From NCBI GenBank assembly GCA_963618735.1, contig CAVEUM010000003.1, forward strand, positions 1 through 64,000: a stretch of DNA of 64,000 nt. The letters run 5' to 3'. Below are positions 1 through 9,060 of the stretch, piece by piece; position 1 is the stretch's first letter; each line of letters starts with the position of its first letter. The notes under the pieces were generated by a model. The model was given only the letters and a program-made list of their open reading frames with translations, made no database searches and was not told the origin of the DNA. This stretch comes from CAKUFA01 sp963618735. Lineage in GTDB: Bacteria; Bacillota; Clostridia; Christensenellales; Aristaeellaceae. A program made the translations under genes and the position numbers.

Positions 1-125
1 TTCAGCCAATTCGAGCTCCTTACGGAGCTTTTGTATCTCCCCCGTCTATTTGCCCTGCTCCATCTGTACTGCATCAGTTCGAAATTCTGCCACTCTCTAG
101 GCATCACAGTACTGCTCTTTTGCGA
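1..125 (-). pseudogene. Remnant of a transposase-like ORF (IS3 OrfA-like), interrupted
   Basis: One minus-strand frame from about 125 to the left edge reads like the helical end of an IS3-type OrfA, including RVAEFRTDAVQMEQGK and then EIQKLRKELELAE, a charged coiled-coil typical of the region before OrfB. The frame is broken by TAG stops at 97-99 and 46-48, 17 codons apart, so it cannot be translated as one piece. It runs off the window. The assignment rests on composition and local resemblance only. The rest of 1-221 contains no gene I can support. Confidence 0.35.
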
Positions 126-221
126 AAATGGCAGCATGCTGCATTTGCGCTGTCGCTATGGCATTCCTGCGGAAAAGTGACCCACCATCATTTTCTGTTC
201 ATGCTTCCATGGAGCCATCTT

Positions 222-800
222 TCATCCGTTTCCTTCTTCTGCCTTCTTATCATGAAATACAATTTCATTGACAACGAAGAAAACCGCCATGGATACGCCG
301 CCGTTCAGTACGGTGGTGCCTATATTATACAGCCATGGGGCAACGAAATGTCCCGCAACTGCCGTCCAAATACAATTGATCGAATTCACCACACACGTCA
401 CGACACAAAAAGCCAACAGATACCACAGCCCCTGACGCATCAGGTTGCCCTTTGAGCGAAAAACCCAGTTTCGCTGAATGAAGAAATTGATAATCTCTCC
501 GATAAGCATGGCCACCATATAGGCGGTAAAATAGGCAACACCGCCCTGCTCTTTTGCGTACCCAATAATATACCACTTGAAGTCAATTCCAAAAAGAGAC
601 AGGCTGATACCCGGGAAGCCAAAATCATAGCTTCCCAGAAATGCGAAAGCGGCTGGTAAAAAGGTCAGGAGCATGTATTTGAACACCGTAACAGCGTTGC
701 AAACCAAAACATACAATCCGCCTTCCCGAATCCATCGTGCAGCTTTCGGGTGCTTTTCAGAAAATCTGCTCCACAAGCTGTTTCGATTTAGTTTCTCCAT
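222..800 (-). CDS. GtrA-like family membrane protein
   Basis: A 192-aa protein with a short basic N-terminus and four hydrophobic segments, the layout of the GtrA/DPMS_2 family, whose members are thought to help move lipid-linked sugars across the membrane or to partner with glycosyltransferases. The segment EIINFFIQRNWVFRS between the second and third membrane spans matches the family's conserved N-x-x-WVF block. The start at 800 is chosen because GGAGGGGAG lies just upstream. An in-frame ATG at 908 would run into the GH43 gene and has no comparable site. It is the last gene of the leftward glycosidase locus, 20 nt after the GH43 stop. Its sugar substrate cannot be read from sequence. Confidence 0.75.
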   Translation of the reverse strand: MEKLNRNSLWSRFSEKHPKAARWIREGGLYVLVCNAVTVFKYMLLTFLPAAFAFLGSYDFGFPGISLSLFGIDFKWYIIGYAKEQGGVAYFTAYMVAMLIGEIINFFIQRNWVFRSKGNLMRQGLWYLLAFCVVTCVVNSINCIWTAVAGHFVAPWLYNIGTTVLNGGVSMAVFFVVNEIVFHDKKAEEGNG

Positions 801-820
801 TTTGTTTTCTCCCCTCCTCG

Positions 821-2251
821 TTAGCAGTATATTTTGAATCGATGGAAATTGACGCTTCCCGTTCCGCAATATCGGAAATACAGAGGCATCACGCCTGATT
901 GCGGACAAAAGTTTTCAGTGAATGTCATTTTCTGCCCTTTTAGTTCCACAGGGATGTCACCCGCAAGTTCAGAGAAATCCATGGTGTTGGAAATTTCAAA
1001 GTGCCCGCTTCCATTTCCGCTGACCGTCAGGCTGATTTTTGAGTTTTTTTGAAAATTGAAATACTTAAATCCAGCCACAGAACCATCCTGCATGTTCGCA
1101 ATGTACTGGTCGCCGTGCGCCGTTCTGTCGCGGCCTGTCTGCGTGAAATAGGGATGATCCTTCTTGCAGAATTTCCCGTCATATCTTGCGACGCCGTTTT
1201 TGCTCCACAGGTTGCAGGCAATTCGAGCCTCGTATTCACCGATTCCTGACAGCGGGCCTCCATTCAATCCGCAGCTGGTAACCTCGGATTGCAAGAAAAC
1301 GCCGGGAGCTGGATGCCTGAGTTTTTCAGCGCACGCCTGACGGCTATAGGAATGCTGATTCGTCTGGCGATGATAGAATATATACCAGTCCTGCCCGATA
1401 TTCAAAAGCCCGCCATGGGTATTTCCCAAGTAATTTACGGCATTTTTCTCCTCTGTGTTTCCATGAAGGAACATATCACCCAGGTCTACCAAGGTTCCTC
1501 CAAAGGTAAAATCTCGATCAGGGTAATGGCTCACTGCATAGCACAATTCATGATTGTGCCTGGAGGAGTAGACAAAGATATATTGATCCCCTTCTTTACG
1601 GATCGAGCTTGCCTCAAAAAACTCATGATCCGGGAAGCTTCCTTCGCCTTGTTTCGGGAACAAGAGCTTTGGTTCTTCGCGAATGGTCACCATATCTGAT
1701 TCCAATCGAACAACCACGCCGCCATCATTTTTCAATTTTGTGAAGCCGGTCGCCACCGATGGAACAGGGGTATAAAACCCAGAATACAGGTAGACGCTTG
1801 CATCTGTATCAACCAGCACAGCAGGGTCAAAGGGAAACTGATCGTTCTTCCTTCGTCCCCAAATGGTGCCATCAGGATAATGGACATGCCCGTAAAATTG
1901 GAAAGGCCCTGCCGGGCTGTCACTGACAGCCACACCGATGATGCCCATAAAATCAAAGGCATAATACAGATAATATCGTCCATCCATTCCCTGTGCCACG
2001 TCCGGCGCGAAAAGGAGACGCAGTCCCAGTTTATTCTTCGGGTCCTGCTTCTTTCGATAAATGACCCCCTCATATCGCCATTGCTTCAAGTTGTCAACAG
2101 GGGCAGACCAGCATACGTAGTCTCCTACGCAAAAAATTCGTGCTCCAAAATGGTCATGGGAGCCGTATACATACACGCGATCGCCGAAAATGTGGGGTTC
2201 TCCATCGGGAACATATTCCCAGGATGGAAGGTATGGATTAAAAGCCTGCAT
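821..2251 (-). CDS. Glycoside hydrolase family 43 enzyme with CBM6-like tail
   Basis: A 476-aa protein beginning with the typical GH43 entry NPYLPSWEYVPDGEPHIFGD. The expected catalytic set is visible: Asp16 (base) in VPDGEP, Asp142 (pKa modulator) in FPFDPA and Glu213 (acid) in EFFEASSI. Residues from about 340 to 476 form a second, beta-rich domain resembling CBM6. Family members release arabinose or xylose from plant polysaccharides; which one applies here is not determinable. There is no signal peptide, so the enzyme probably works in the cytoplasm on imported oligosaccharides, unlike its secreted GH3 neighbours. The start at 2251 follows AGGAGAG; the longer reading from 2329 overlaps the upstream gene. 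It lies 55 nt after the upstream SGNH gene. Confidence 0.85.
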   Translation of the reverse strand: MQAFNPYLPSWEYVPDGEPHIFGDRVYVYGSHDHFGARIFCVGDYVCWSAPVDNLKQWRYEGVIYRKKQDPKNKLGLRLLFAPDVAQGMDGRYYLYYAFDFMGIIGVAVSDSPAGPFQFYGHVHYPDGTIWGRRKNDQFPFDPAVLVDTDASVYLYSGFYTPVPSVATGFTKLKNDGGVVVRLESDMVTIREEPKLLFPKQGEGSFPDHEFFEASSIRKEGDQYIFVYSSRHNHELCYAVSHYPDRDFTFGGTLVDLGDMFLHGNTEEKNAVNYLGNTHGGLLNIGQDWYIFYHRQTNQHSYSRQACAEKLRHPAPGVFLQSEVTSCGLNGGPLSGIGEYEARIACNLWSKNGVARYDGKFCKKDHPYFTQTGRDRTAHGDQYIANMQDGSVAGFKYFNFQKNSKISLTVSGNGSGHFEISNTMDFSELAGDIPVELKGQKMTFTENFCPQSGVMPLYFRYCGTGSVNFHRFKIYC

Positions 2252-2306
2252 TTCAGTCTCTCCTGTCTGTTTTATATTTCTGTGACAAGCACTATGACAG
2301 CGCCTC

Positions 2307-4106
2307 TCAGTTTTCCTTTTCCAGGGCACATTTTATATCCGCAATGAGCTGTTCTGTGCGGAAAGTGACCCCTAAATCATTGAGATGATAGTCCGTATCG
2401 TAAAAATACCTTCCGGGATAAATATAGTCCGTCACCTCCGAGATCACAGGGATGTGATAGGGATCAAGCAATTCCCTGAGTTTTTCCTGAAAAAGGGCAC
2501 CGGTTGCTCGAAGTTCTTCATTGCCCTTTTCACCTTCATTCATAGGTGCCCATGAGAAGAATACGCTGACCCCACGCTGCTGCAGCTGGTCATAAACATT
2601 CAACAGATTTGCGATGTTTTCCTCCGTCAGCAGCTGAACGTCAAAGCCCCAGCCTTCCGAGTAGAAAATATCCCGTCGTGTTTCCGTGCTTTCATCATAG
2701 GGACGTGCCACAACGTAATCACCGTAATTGTTGAACATCGGGTTGTAATCAGCGTAGGTGCATTCGTCTGACCGCTGTCGGAACGTCGCATATGCTGTAT
2801 ACGCCTCCATCATGTGCGCATTATTTGAAAAATCCGCCAGTGCAAGCAAGTCGTAGTTGCCCTCCGCCATGCAGTACACACGACTGTCCACCATCCGAAA
2901 AACGAAGAACTGATGCGCATTCTTTTGCTCCGGGGCATGAACAAAAACATCTCCATCGCTCAGATAAGGCATCATGCATTGCACCTGAAACAGCGCATCA
3001 AACTCACCATTCAACCCGGCATCCACAATCACATAATCCTCAAAAGCCTCCGCCGCCATCCGACTGTCAAAGCCGTAGCACATAGAGCAGCCGGAGAAGA
3101 AAACCATCTTTTTCCTGTCCTGATTAAGGATCAGCAGGTCGATATTGTCGGCAAACCGCACATTATAATTTTCCTTTTGCAATCGCGGCGCCACGGCAGC
3201 ATTGAGATGAATCGTGGCAATCGCATTGGGGAATGCGTTGCTTCCAAACACTTGAAGGCTGTCGAAAAAGTAAATCTCACGGAATGAAGAATGCAGGAAA
3301 GCATTATCTTCCACAGCCTCTATGGTGGATGGCAGTACAAGGACTGACGACGTAAGCGACCCGCAGCGCATCGATGTTGTAAAGGAGCTGGCAATGCGTG
3401 TTACACGCACCCCGTTGATTTTACCGGGGATCACCAGCATGTCCGCATTTCCGCTTCCCCGATATCCAGTCAGCACCAGCGTGCCATCCTGCCGTCTGGT
3501 GATGAAGTGGCTGGCGTCCTCCCACTCGACCCACTTGCCATAGAGCGTCAGGCATTCGTTCGCCGAGACGGTCACACGGCTGCCCAAGCCAATGTCTTCT
3601 CCCGACCCATCCGCACATGTATTCCAGCACAGCAGGGTATAGCCATCCCGCTCCAGGCTGTTGCCATTCCACGTGTTGGGACGCAAATGGTACGACAGGG
3701 TATACTGCTCCGTTTTTTCCCTTGCAGTTCCATCATTGCAGACATACCGAATGGCGCAGGTAAATGCAGGGTTTGTGTTGGCCTCCTGCGCCTCGGTGCC
3801 AGCGGTCACCGTCACGCGGCCGGGACGGGTAACATGGTGCAGGGTCAGCGTATACAGTCCATCCTGCCCGCTCACCTCGTAGTCCTCGTAATTGCATGAA
3901 GTAATCGTATACCCATCGCGCATGGTCAGGCAAAAGCTGACGTCGCCTCCCACAGGAACGCTTTGGCTTGGTTCATCCACGCTGAACAGCAGGCTGTCTA
4001 CCATGGTGACTCTTACCGTTTCTTCCTCCGCAACGCTGCCCACAGGGCACACAAGCAGCAAGCACAGGCAGAGGACGATCTTAATAACCCACGATTTTCT
4101 GCTCAT
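2307..4106 (-). CDS. Secreted LRR (BspA-type) protein with C-terminal SGNH hydrolase-like domain
   Basis: A 599-aa protein. Residues 1-26 are a signal peptide ending near GSVAEEE. About 115-193 resembles an InlB B-repeat (GYTLLCWNT ... LTLYGKW). About 205-310 is a BspA-like leucine-rich segment (LVLPSTIEAVEDNAF). About 330-599 is SGNH-hydrolase-like: Ser341 in FSGCSMCYGFD, the block DGDVFVHAPEQ, APMNEG, and a terminal DTDYHLNDLG with a D-x-H arrangement like AlgJ/AlgX. SGNH domains of this kind transfer or remove acyl groups on cell-surface polymers. The start at 4106 has GGGGG upstream and overlaps the previous gene by 26 nt; 4133 is an alternative. It is a relative of the next gene, with its domains in the other order. 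Confidence 0.7.
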   Translation of the reverse strand: MSRKSWVIKIVLCLCLLLVCPVGSVAEEETVRVTMVDSLLFSVDEPSQSVPVGGDVSFCLTMRDGYTITSCNYEDYEVSGQDGLYTLTLHHVTRPGRVTVTAGTEAQEANTNPAFTCAIRYVCNDGTAREKTEQYTLSYHLRPNTWNGNSLERDGYTLLCWNTCADGSGEDIGLGSRVTVSANECLTLYGKWVEWEDASHFITRRQDGTLVLTGYRGSGNADMLVIPGKINGVRVTRIASSFTTSMRCGSLTSSVLVLPSTIEAVEDNAFLHSSFREIYFFDSLQVFGSNAFPNAIATIHLNAAVAPRLQKENYNVRFADNIDLLILNQDRKKMVFFSGCSMCYGFDSRMAAEAFEDYVIVDAGLNGEFDALFQVQCMMPYLSDGDVFVHAPEQKNAHQFFVFRMVDSRVYCMAEGNYDLLALADFSNNAHMMEAYTAYATFRQRSDECTYADYNPMFNNYGDYVVARPYDESTETRRDIFYSEGWGFDVQLLTEENIANLLNVYDQLQQRGVSVFFSWAPMNEGEKGNEELRATGALFQEKLRELLDPYHIPVISEVTDYIYPGRYFYDTDYHLNDLGVTFRTEQLIADIKCALEKEN

Positions 4107-5538
4107 AATACCCCCATGAATAGTCGTTGACAAAAGTATTCACACAGGTCTTCTGAATGTAGATTTTCGCATTCGTTCCATCCAGCAGCCTGTATCCAAC
4201 AGAAAGATCGGACGGTTTTTCATGAGTCAGAATCACCTTTTTCAGCGCCTTGCATCCCTTAAAGCCGGAATTGGGTATGCTGGTGATGTTGGCTTGAATC
4301 GTAATTTCTGTGATCGTTGTGTTTCCCACGAACACATCAGGCAGATAGCGCTTCACATACAGCCCGTTCACCTGATACGGGATCGTCAGGCTGGTGCTTT
4401 CTTTTCCCTTCTCTGTCAGGCCATCGATGATGTAGTAGTTGCCGTCCTTGATGTATGTGAAGCAGTCAGCGCAGGTGTTATCCCCTTCGCCCACAATGCT
4501 TTCATCCGGCTTGACAGGCTTTTCCGGCAGAACAATTTCCGTCTTGCTGGTATTCCCCAGTTGATTTTTTATATTCTCGACGAGATTCACCGTATAGTGA
4601 ATCATCCCCGTTGCATTCAAATGGAAGTTGGTATCAAAGAAAAATTCCTTTTCCATGATACAGTTTTCAATGTCATTCATAATCGGAAAATCAAAGCTGT
4701 CCCGAACGAAATCATAGAAGACGCAAAGGCTTTCCGAATCCGCTGCAATGAGTGCGGCTTCATTAACAGGCGGAAAAGCGTAATACACCTGAATGTCACG
4801 CCCCTGTAAATCTGCCGCGCAGGTATTAACATAGGCAATGAAATCATCGCTGAACAGTGCAGGTGTTAAGTCAATGAAATTGTTTTCGTCCACGCCATCA
4901 GGCATCATATTATATTCACGGTCAGCCGTCGTCAGATCGCCATGTGCATCAAAGGACGCACGGGCGTAAATGCCGCTTGGCGATGCCGCTTCTCCTGCAC
5001 GATAGCGGCGCAGCTTTTCCGCCACAAATGACGGGAAGGATCCAAGCAAGCTCCATTGCTCCTCTGCTGAAAGGTGCCGGAAGAGCTGCATGTCGCCTTC
5101 CAGCGCATACCATGCGTCCTGCGCGGAAAAGGCCTGTGAAAGCGTGTATTCTGTTAGCTCAGGCACAAGGATGACGATGTCCCCAGGTTGCAAGTAATCC
5201 CCGGACAATTCAAGCATCATCTTGGTTCCCAGCAGACCATACAGGCCAAAGTTGCAAACCTCATAGTCTTCGCCGCCATCTTGCAGCAGCTTCTCGAACA
5301 GTGCCGAGTCTACGCCAAAGGAAACAGCCGAATTGCCAACAATGACAATTTTCTTTCCGTCCGTTTCCGCCAGTCGCTGTACCATCGCAGGCAGCTGCGC
5401 GTAATAGGTTTCACTGTATTGATCCGGCAGTGATGCTTCCACCGCGAGGAAAATCAAACAGGGGATTATGACAAGCAAAAAACCTGCTGCAACGCGAAGA
5501 ACGACTCCTGCCCTTTTGCTCATGGTTTTCATCATCAT
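4081..5538 (-). CDS. Membrane-anchored SGNH hydrolase-like protein with C-terminal LRR
   Basis: A 485-aa protein with an N-terminal membrane anchor (about 10-33), then an SGNH-like domain with Ser70 in VIVGNSAVSFGVD, the block LQPGDIVILVPE, FPPVNEA, and FFDTNFHLNATG near residue 305. The C-terminal 130 residues are a BspA-like leucine-rich segment (FVGNTTITEITI, GFKGCKALKKVIL). The position two residues before the His is Asn here but Asp in the neighbouring paralogue, so activity may differ. Three consecutive ATG codons (5538, 5535, 5532) follow AGGGGATT, and the exact start among them is uncertain. DltD/AlgX-like proteins of this shape usually work with an MBOAT acyltransferase; one is encoded at 18294-19757. 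Confidence 0.7.
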   Translation of the reverse strand: MMMKTMSKRAGVVLRVAAGFLLVIIPCLIFLAVEASLPDQYSETYYAQLPAMVQRLAETDGKKIVIVGNSAVSFGVDSALFEKLLQDGGEDYEVCNFGLYGLLGTKMMLELSGDYLQPGDIVILVPELTEYTLSQAFSAQDAWYALEGDMQLFRHLSAEEQWSLLGSFPSFVAEKLRRYRAGEAASPSGIYARASFDAHGDLTTADREYNMMPDGVDENNFIDLTPALFSDDFIAYVNTCAADLQGRDIQVYYAFPPVNEAALIAADSESLCVFYDFVRDSFDFPIMNDIENCIMEKEFFFDTNFHLNATGMIHYTVNLVENIKNQLGNTSKTEIVLPEKPVKPDESIVGEGDNTCADCFTYIKDGNYYIIDGLTEKGKESTSLTIPYQVNGLYVKRYLPDVFVGNTTITEITIQANITSIPNSGFKGCKALKKVILTHEKPSDLSVGYRLLDGTNAKIYIQKTCVNTFVNDYSWGYYEQKIVGY

Positions 5539-5596
5539 AATCCCCTGCTTTATGCGTTCTTTCTATCCCTTCGAATGAAAAATCCGCATGATTCCG

Positions 5597-8593
5597 TTAG
5601 ATAGTGCACTTTTTCTTCTTGTAGCTCTTCACAACGCTCGTGACCCACAGTGCCGTAAACATTACCGTCAGCAGTGCAGCAACAGCCTCCGCACCGATCA
5701 GTGCGTTACGCCACCACCATGAGCTTGCGCCCACCATGTCATCAGGCGAAATGTTGTTCATGGTCGCGCTGTAATTGCAGATGGTGTACAGAATCTTGTG
5801 GCACGACTCGCGCATTGCCTGACAGAAGGTTGCACTGTCCGCGAATGTGCTCAGCGTTGTCTCATCACCGCTGCCCAGGTACACGTTTGTTCCGTTGGGA
5901 ATACCATCCTGGAAGGTCATGTAATCTCCGGCAGGGCCAGCGGCCATATCGGTGATGCAGAAGCCATTGAAGCCCCATTCGTTGCTCATGATGTTCATCA
6001 GCCCACTGTATGCGCCAACCCATGTCGTACCCGCGCGGTTAAAGCTATTCATCACGCTCGCCCCGTTGCCGTAATCGGGCGAAAGTGCATACTCAAATGC
6101 ACGGAGCATGATCTCACGCGCTTCCTGCTCGTTCAGCCAAACGCTGATGCCTGCGCGCTGGTCTTCCTCGTCATTGAATACGAAATGCTTTACCGTTGCC
6201 ACAACGCCCTGGGACTGCATTCCGCGCAGTTCGCTTGCAGCCATCATGCCCGTCAGGAAGGCATCCTCAGAGAAGTACTCATGACTTCTGCCGCCAAAGG
6301 CGATGCGGTGAATATTGACACCGGGAGCATAGAGACTCTGTTTGCCGTTTGCCAGGCTTTCTTCTGCAAAGATTTCACCGAGCTTCTCAACCAGGCTGTC
6401 GTTGTAGGTTGCTGCCCAGATGCCTTCACTCGGGAAGGAAAGTCCGCCCATGGATGTTCCGACGCCCGTCGGGCCATCGGTAGCATTGGTTGCAGGCAGA
6501 CCGACAGAGGTGGTTACAACAGTCTGATAATAGCCGCAGGTAATCAGATAAGACTGATCACCAAAGCTCATTTGATTCAGCAGCCTGTCCCAAGCACTGT
6601 CATTGTAATCCAAGCCGCGGAGCATCGACAGCTGCATACCGTTGTCCTCACTGTAGACAGGCATTTCCGCATCACTGCGCTCCTCAATGGGCTTATTGCT
6701 CTGCAGGCCATCGTAAACTTCTGCAGCATTGATGACGATGGTTTCATGGGGCATGGTTCCCTGCCAGTCACTGCGGCTGACATAAGTCACCACTTCCCGA
6801 CCGAGATACTTGTTCGGGTCAGCATCATCAAGCACGTTGGTAATTTCTGCGTATTCGCCATCCGCATTCTTGTGGGTGGAAACAGCCTTTTTGAGTCCTG
6901 CGTCTTTGGTGGAAATGGCGAAGGTTTCGCCGCTGTGGGTAAAGGTTACCTTGCCTGCCAGCGCCGCATTGCCTCTTCCCACCATCTTGGTGCTTTCAAC
7001 CGCCGCATTCTGCTCATTTTTACTCTGGAAGGCCAGGATATTATTGACCGCATCATGTGCACCATTGCCGACGGCGAAGTAGTAATCTCCGTCATCAACA
7101 ATATAGGTCTTCGCATTTTCAGCGTCATAACTTCTGAACTCTTCCTTGGAAACATTGATCACAACACGCTGGCTTTGGCCCGGGGCAAGTGCTTCCGTCT
7201 TTGCGTAGCCAACAAGCTCAACGGCTGCCTTTTCAACGCCATTGGTAATGTCGTACTCAGTGTAAGGTTTCTGCAGGAAGACCTCCACAACCTCCTTGCC
7301 CGTATAGGTATCCCCTGCGTTGGTAACCGTCACAGACACATCGTAGCCGCTGCCGTCCTCTGTTTGTTCCACTGTAAAATCCGACATGGTAAACTTGGTG
7401 TAGGACAGGCCATAGCCAAACGAGAATGCCACATCCGCATCGTAGTCATAGTCCCCCGTATTTTCACGCCCAATGACGCTGTCATAATACCGGGTTTCAA
7501 AGTAACGATAGCCGACATAGATTCCTTCTGAATAGACGCCATAGTACATGTTGGATTCTTTCAGACCCGCTTCCTGATAGCCCTCATAGGTCTGTGCAAA
7601 GCGCTTTGCGGTCTTTTTGCCAACGTTATTGTAGATGAGCTGCATGCCGGCAGGAGAAGCGAAGTTGTCCTTCGCCAGGGTATCCGTCAGTTTGCCGGAA
7701 GGAACATATTGTCCAACCAATGCCCCTGCAACGGCACTGATGCCGGCAGAGCCAACGTTGCCCACCCACAGACAGGCGTCTACATCAATATCATAGGTAT
7801 TGCCGTCGGCCGTTGTCAATCCATCGAGGAAGTCCATCTGGATGGTTGCGGAAGTATTCAAAATCACAATGATTTTGTTTACTTTTCCCTGCTTCTTGAG
7901 CTGTGTCAGGCCGTCCAGCACAGACAGCTCATTCTCGCTCAGCGACAGGTAGCTGCCATCATGACCATCACTTCGATTGGAGGGCATGTCGCTGCCCTCG
8001 CCTGCCGTGCGGGAAACAACCGCAATCGCCGTTGTTCCTTCAATGGAAGCCTTGACGCTGTCGCTCATTGCGCTGAAAGGCGCATCGTTAATGAGTTTCG
8101 CATCACGCATGGTGACGCCCGCATAGTAATTCCACGTATCCTCATTGACGACCAGTCCGACATTTTCCAGTGCTTCCTTCAAGGGTGTGTAATTAGCCGT
8201 TGACGCGCCGCCCGAACCGGAAGTGGAGTAGTTGAAGTGATAAGAGCCAGACAGCACGGTGCTGACCTTCTCGCCTTTGCTTAGCGGCAGCGCATTGTTC
8301 TTATTGCGCAGCAGCACCATGCCTTCGCTTTCTACTTCTTCAGCCACCGCATTGAATCGCTGTGTCAGGTCGTCATAGTCGCCTGTGTACTCGCCCTTCT
8401 GATAGACTCCGCCGTAATAGTCATAGGCTTCATCATCCGAGTAAGTAATTTCTGCTGTTTGGATGCCAAGCATCGAATTGATGGTGCCCTGCTGGCTCAT
8501 GGCAATCTCATAGCCGCCACTGACGACCACAAGCACCGCCGACATCAGCAGAGCGAGTCCTCCCCAGCGTTTTCGGCTCCAAAGTTTGCTCAT
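5597..8593 (-). CDS. Glycoside hydrolase family 3 enzyme, swapped domain order, membrane segments at both ends
   Basis: A 998-aa GH3 protein. A hydrophobic segment at about 11-28 is followed by the alpha/beta sandwich domain (EGMVLLRNKNNALPL), a fibronectin-III-like domain (about 400-520), and only then the TIM barrel, with the candidate nucleophile Asp882 in FCITDMAAG. This is the reverse of the classical GH3 order and resembles ruminal and gut beta-glucosidases. A second membrane segment at about 961-985 is followed by KKKK, so the enzyme is probably held on the outer face at both ends. The nucleophile motif is TDM rather than the usual SDW. It overlaps the preceding membrane-protein gene by ATGA and has GGAGGTG upstream. 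Substrate is probably a beta-linked glucoside or xyloside. Confidence 0.85.
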   Translation of the reverse strand: MSKLWSRKRWGGLALLMSAVLVVVSGGYEIAMSQQGTINSMLGIQTAEITYSDDEAYDYYGGVYQKGEYTGDYDDLTQRFNAVAEEVESEGMVLLRNKNNALPLSKGEKVSTVLSGSYHFNYSTSGSGGASTANYTPLKEALENVGLVVNEDTWNYYAGVTMRDAKLINDAPFSAMSDSVKASIEGTTAIAVVSRTAGEGSDMPSNRSDGHDGSYLSLSENELSVLDGLTQLKKQGKVNKIIVILNTSATIQMDFLDGLTTADGNTYDIDVDACLWVGNVGSAGISAVAGALVGQYVPSGKLTDTLAKDNFASPAGMQLIYNNVGKKTAKRFAQTYEGYQEAGLKESNMYYGVYSEGIYVGYRYFETRYYDSVIGRENTGDYDYDADVAFSFGYGLSYTKFTMSDFTVEQTEDGSGYDVSVTVTNAGDTYTGKEVVEVFLQKPYTEYDITNGVEKAAVELVGYAKTEALAPGQSQRVVINVSKEEFRSYDAENAKTYIVDDGDYYFAVGNGAHDAVNNILAFQSKNEQNAAVESTKMVGRGNAALAGKVTFTHSGETFAISTKDAGLKKAVSTHKNADGEYAEITNVLDDADPNKYLGREVVTYVSRSDWQGTMPHETIVINAAEVYDGLQSNKPIEERSDAEMPVYSEDNGMQLSMLRGLDYNDSAWDRLLNQMSFGDQSYLITCGYYQTVVTTSVGLPATNATDGPTGVGTSMGGLSFPSEGIWAATYNDSLVEKLGEIFAEESLANGKQSLYAPGVNIHRIAFGGRSHEYFSEDAFLTGMMAASELRGMQSQGVVATVKHFVFNDEEDQRAGISVWLNEQEAREIMLRAFEYALSPDYGNGASVMNSFNRAGTTWVGAYSGLMNIMSNEWGFNGFCITDMAAGPAGDYMTFQDGIPNGTNVYLGSGDETTLSTFADSATFCQAMRESCHKILYTICNYSATMNNISPDDMVGASSWWWRNALIGAEAVAALLTVMFTALWVTSVVKSYKKKKCTI

Positions 8594-9060
8594 GCTTTCA
8601 CCTCCGCTTTTTCTGCCCGCGGATGCCGACCATCCAGCAGTGTACCGACCAAAGCAAGCAACGTTCCTGCCAGCAGGCAGCCTGCCGTTGCTACGAAGGA
8701 AGGAATCAGGGGACTGTACTGCTCCACATCAATTGCTACGAACACGGCGCCGAGGAACATGATCTGCGTCAGAATATACTGCATAATCGCGTATAGCAGA
8801 AGCAGAAAGGAAACCGCGCGGACAGGCTTAACCAATTCCCCTGCAAAATGCAGCGGCAGCAAATCCACGACCATACTCAGCACCGCAAAGCCAATGGCCA
8901 TACCGCAGCACAGGTAGAACTTGCTGTTGTAATCAGTGGCGTAAATATTAACACCGTACTTTGCATACAGCACCATGGCCGCCGCTGACAGAATGATCAC
9001 CGGCAGCATCAGAAAGTATCCTGCTCCGCGGGAAGCAAAATACTTTTTCAGGCTTTTCAT
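8590..9060 (-). CDS. Small four-span membrane protein, unknown function
   Basis: A 156-aa protein with four hydrophobic stretches (roughly 13-33, 48-66, 78-104 and 118-140) and short charged ends. No motif is recognised. It overlaps the GH3 gene downstream and the InlB/CBM gene upstream by ATGA each, so the three are almost certainly translated together. That coupling suggests a role linked to the anchored GH3, for example assembly or transport of its products, but this is inference only. Confidence 0.75.
   Translation of the reverse strand: MKSLKKYFASRGAGYFLMLPVIILSAAAMVLYAKYGVNIYATDYNSKFYLCCGMAIGFAVLSMVVDLLPLHFAGELVKPVRAVSFLLLLYAIMQYILTQIMFLGAVFVAIDVEQYSPLIPSFVATAGCLLAGTLLALVGTLLDGRHPRAEKAEVKA

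Noticed and set aside
5798..7531. 577-codon open frame on the plus strand within the anchored GH3 gene
   Set aside because: It is the mirror of a clear GH3 coding sequence. No domain is recognisable and no ribosome site precedes it.
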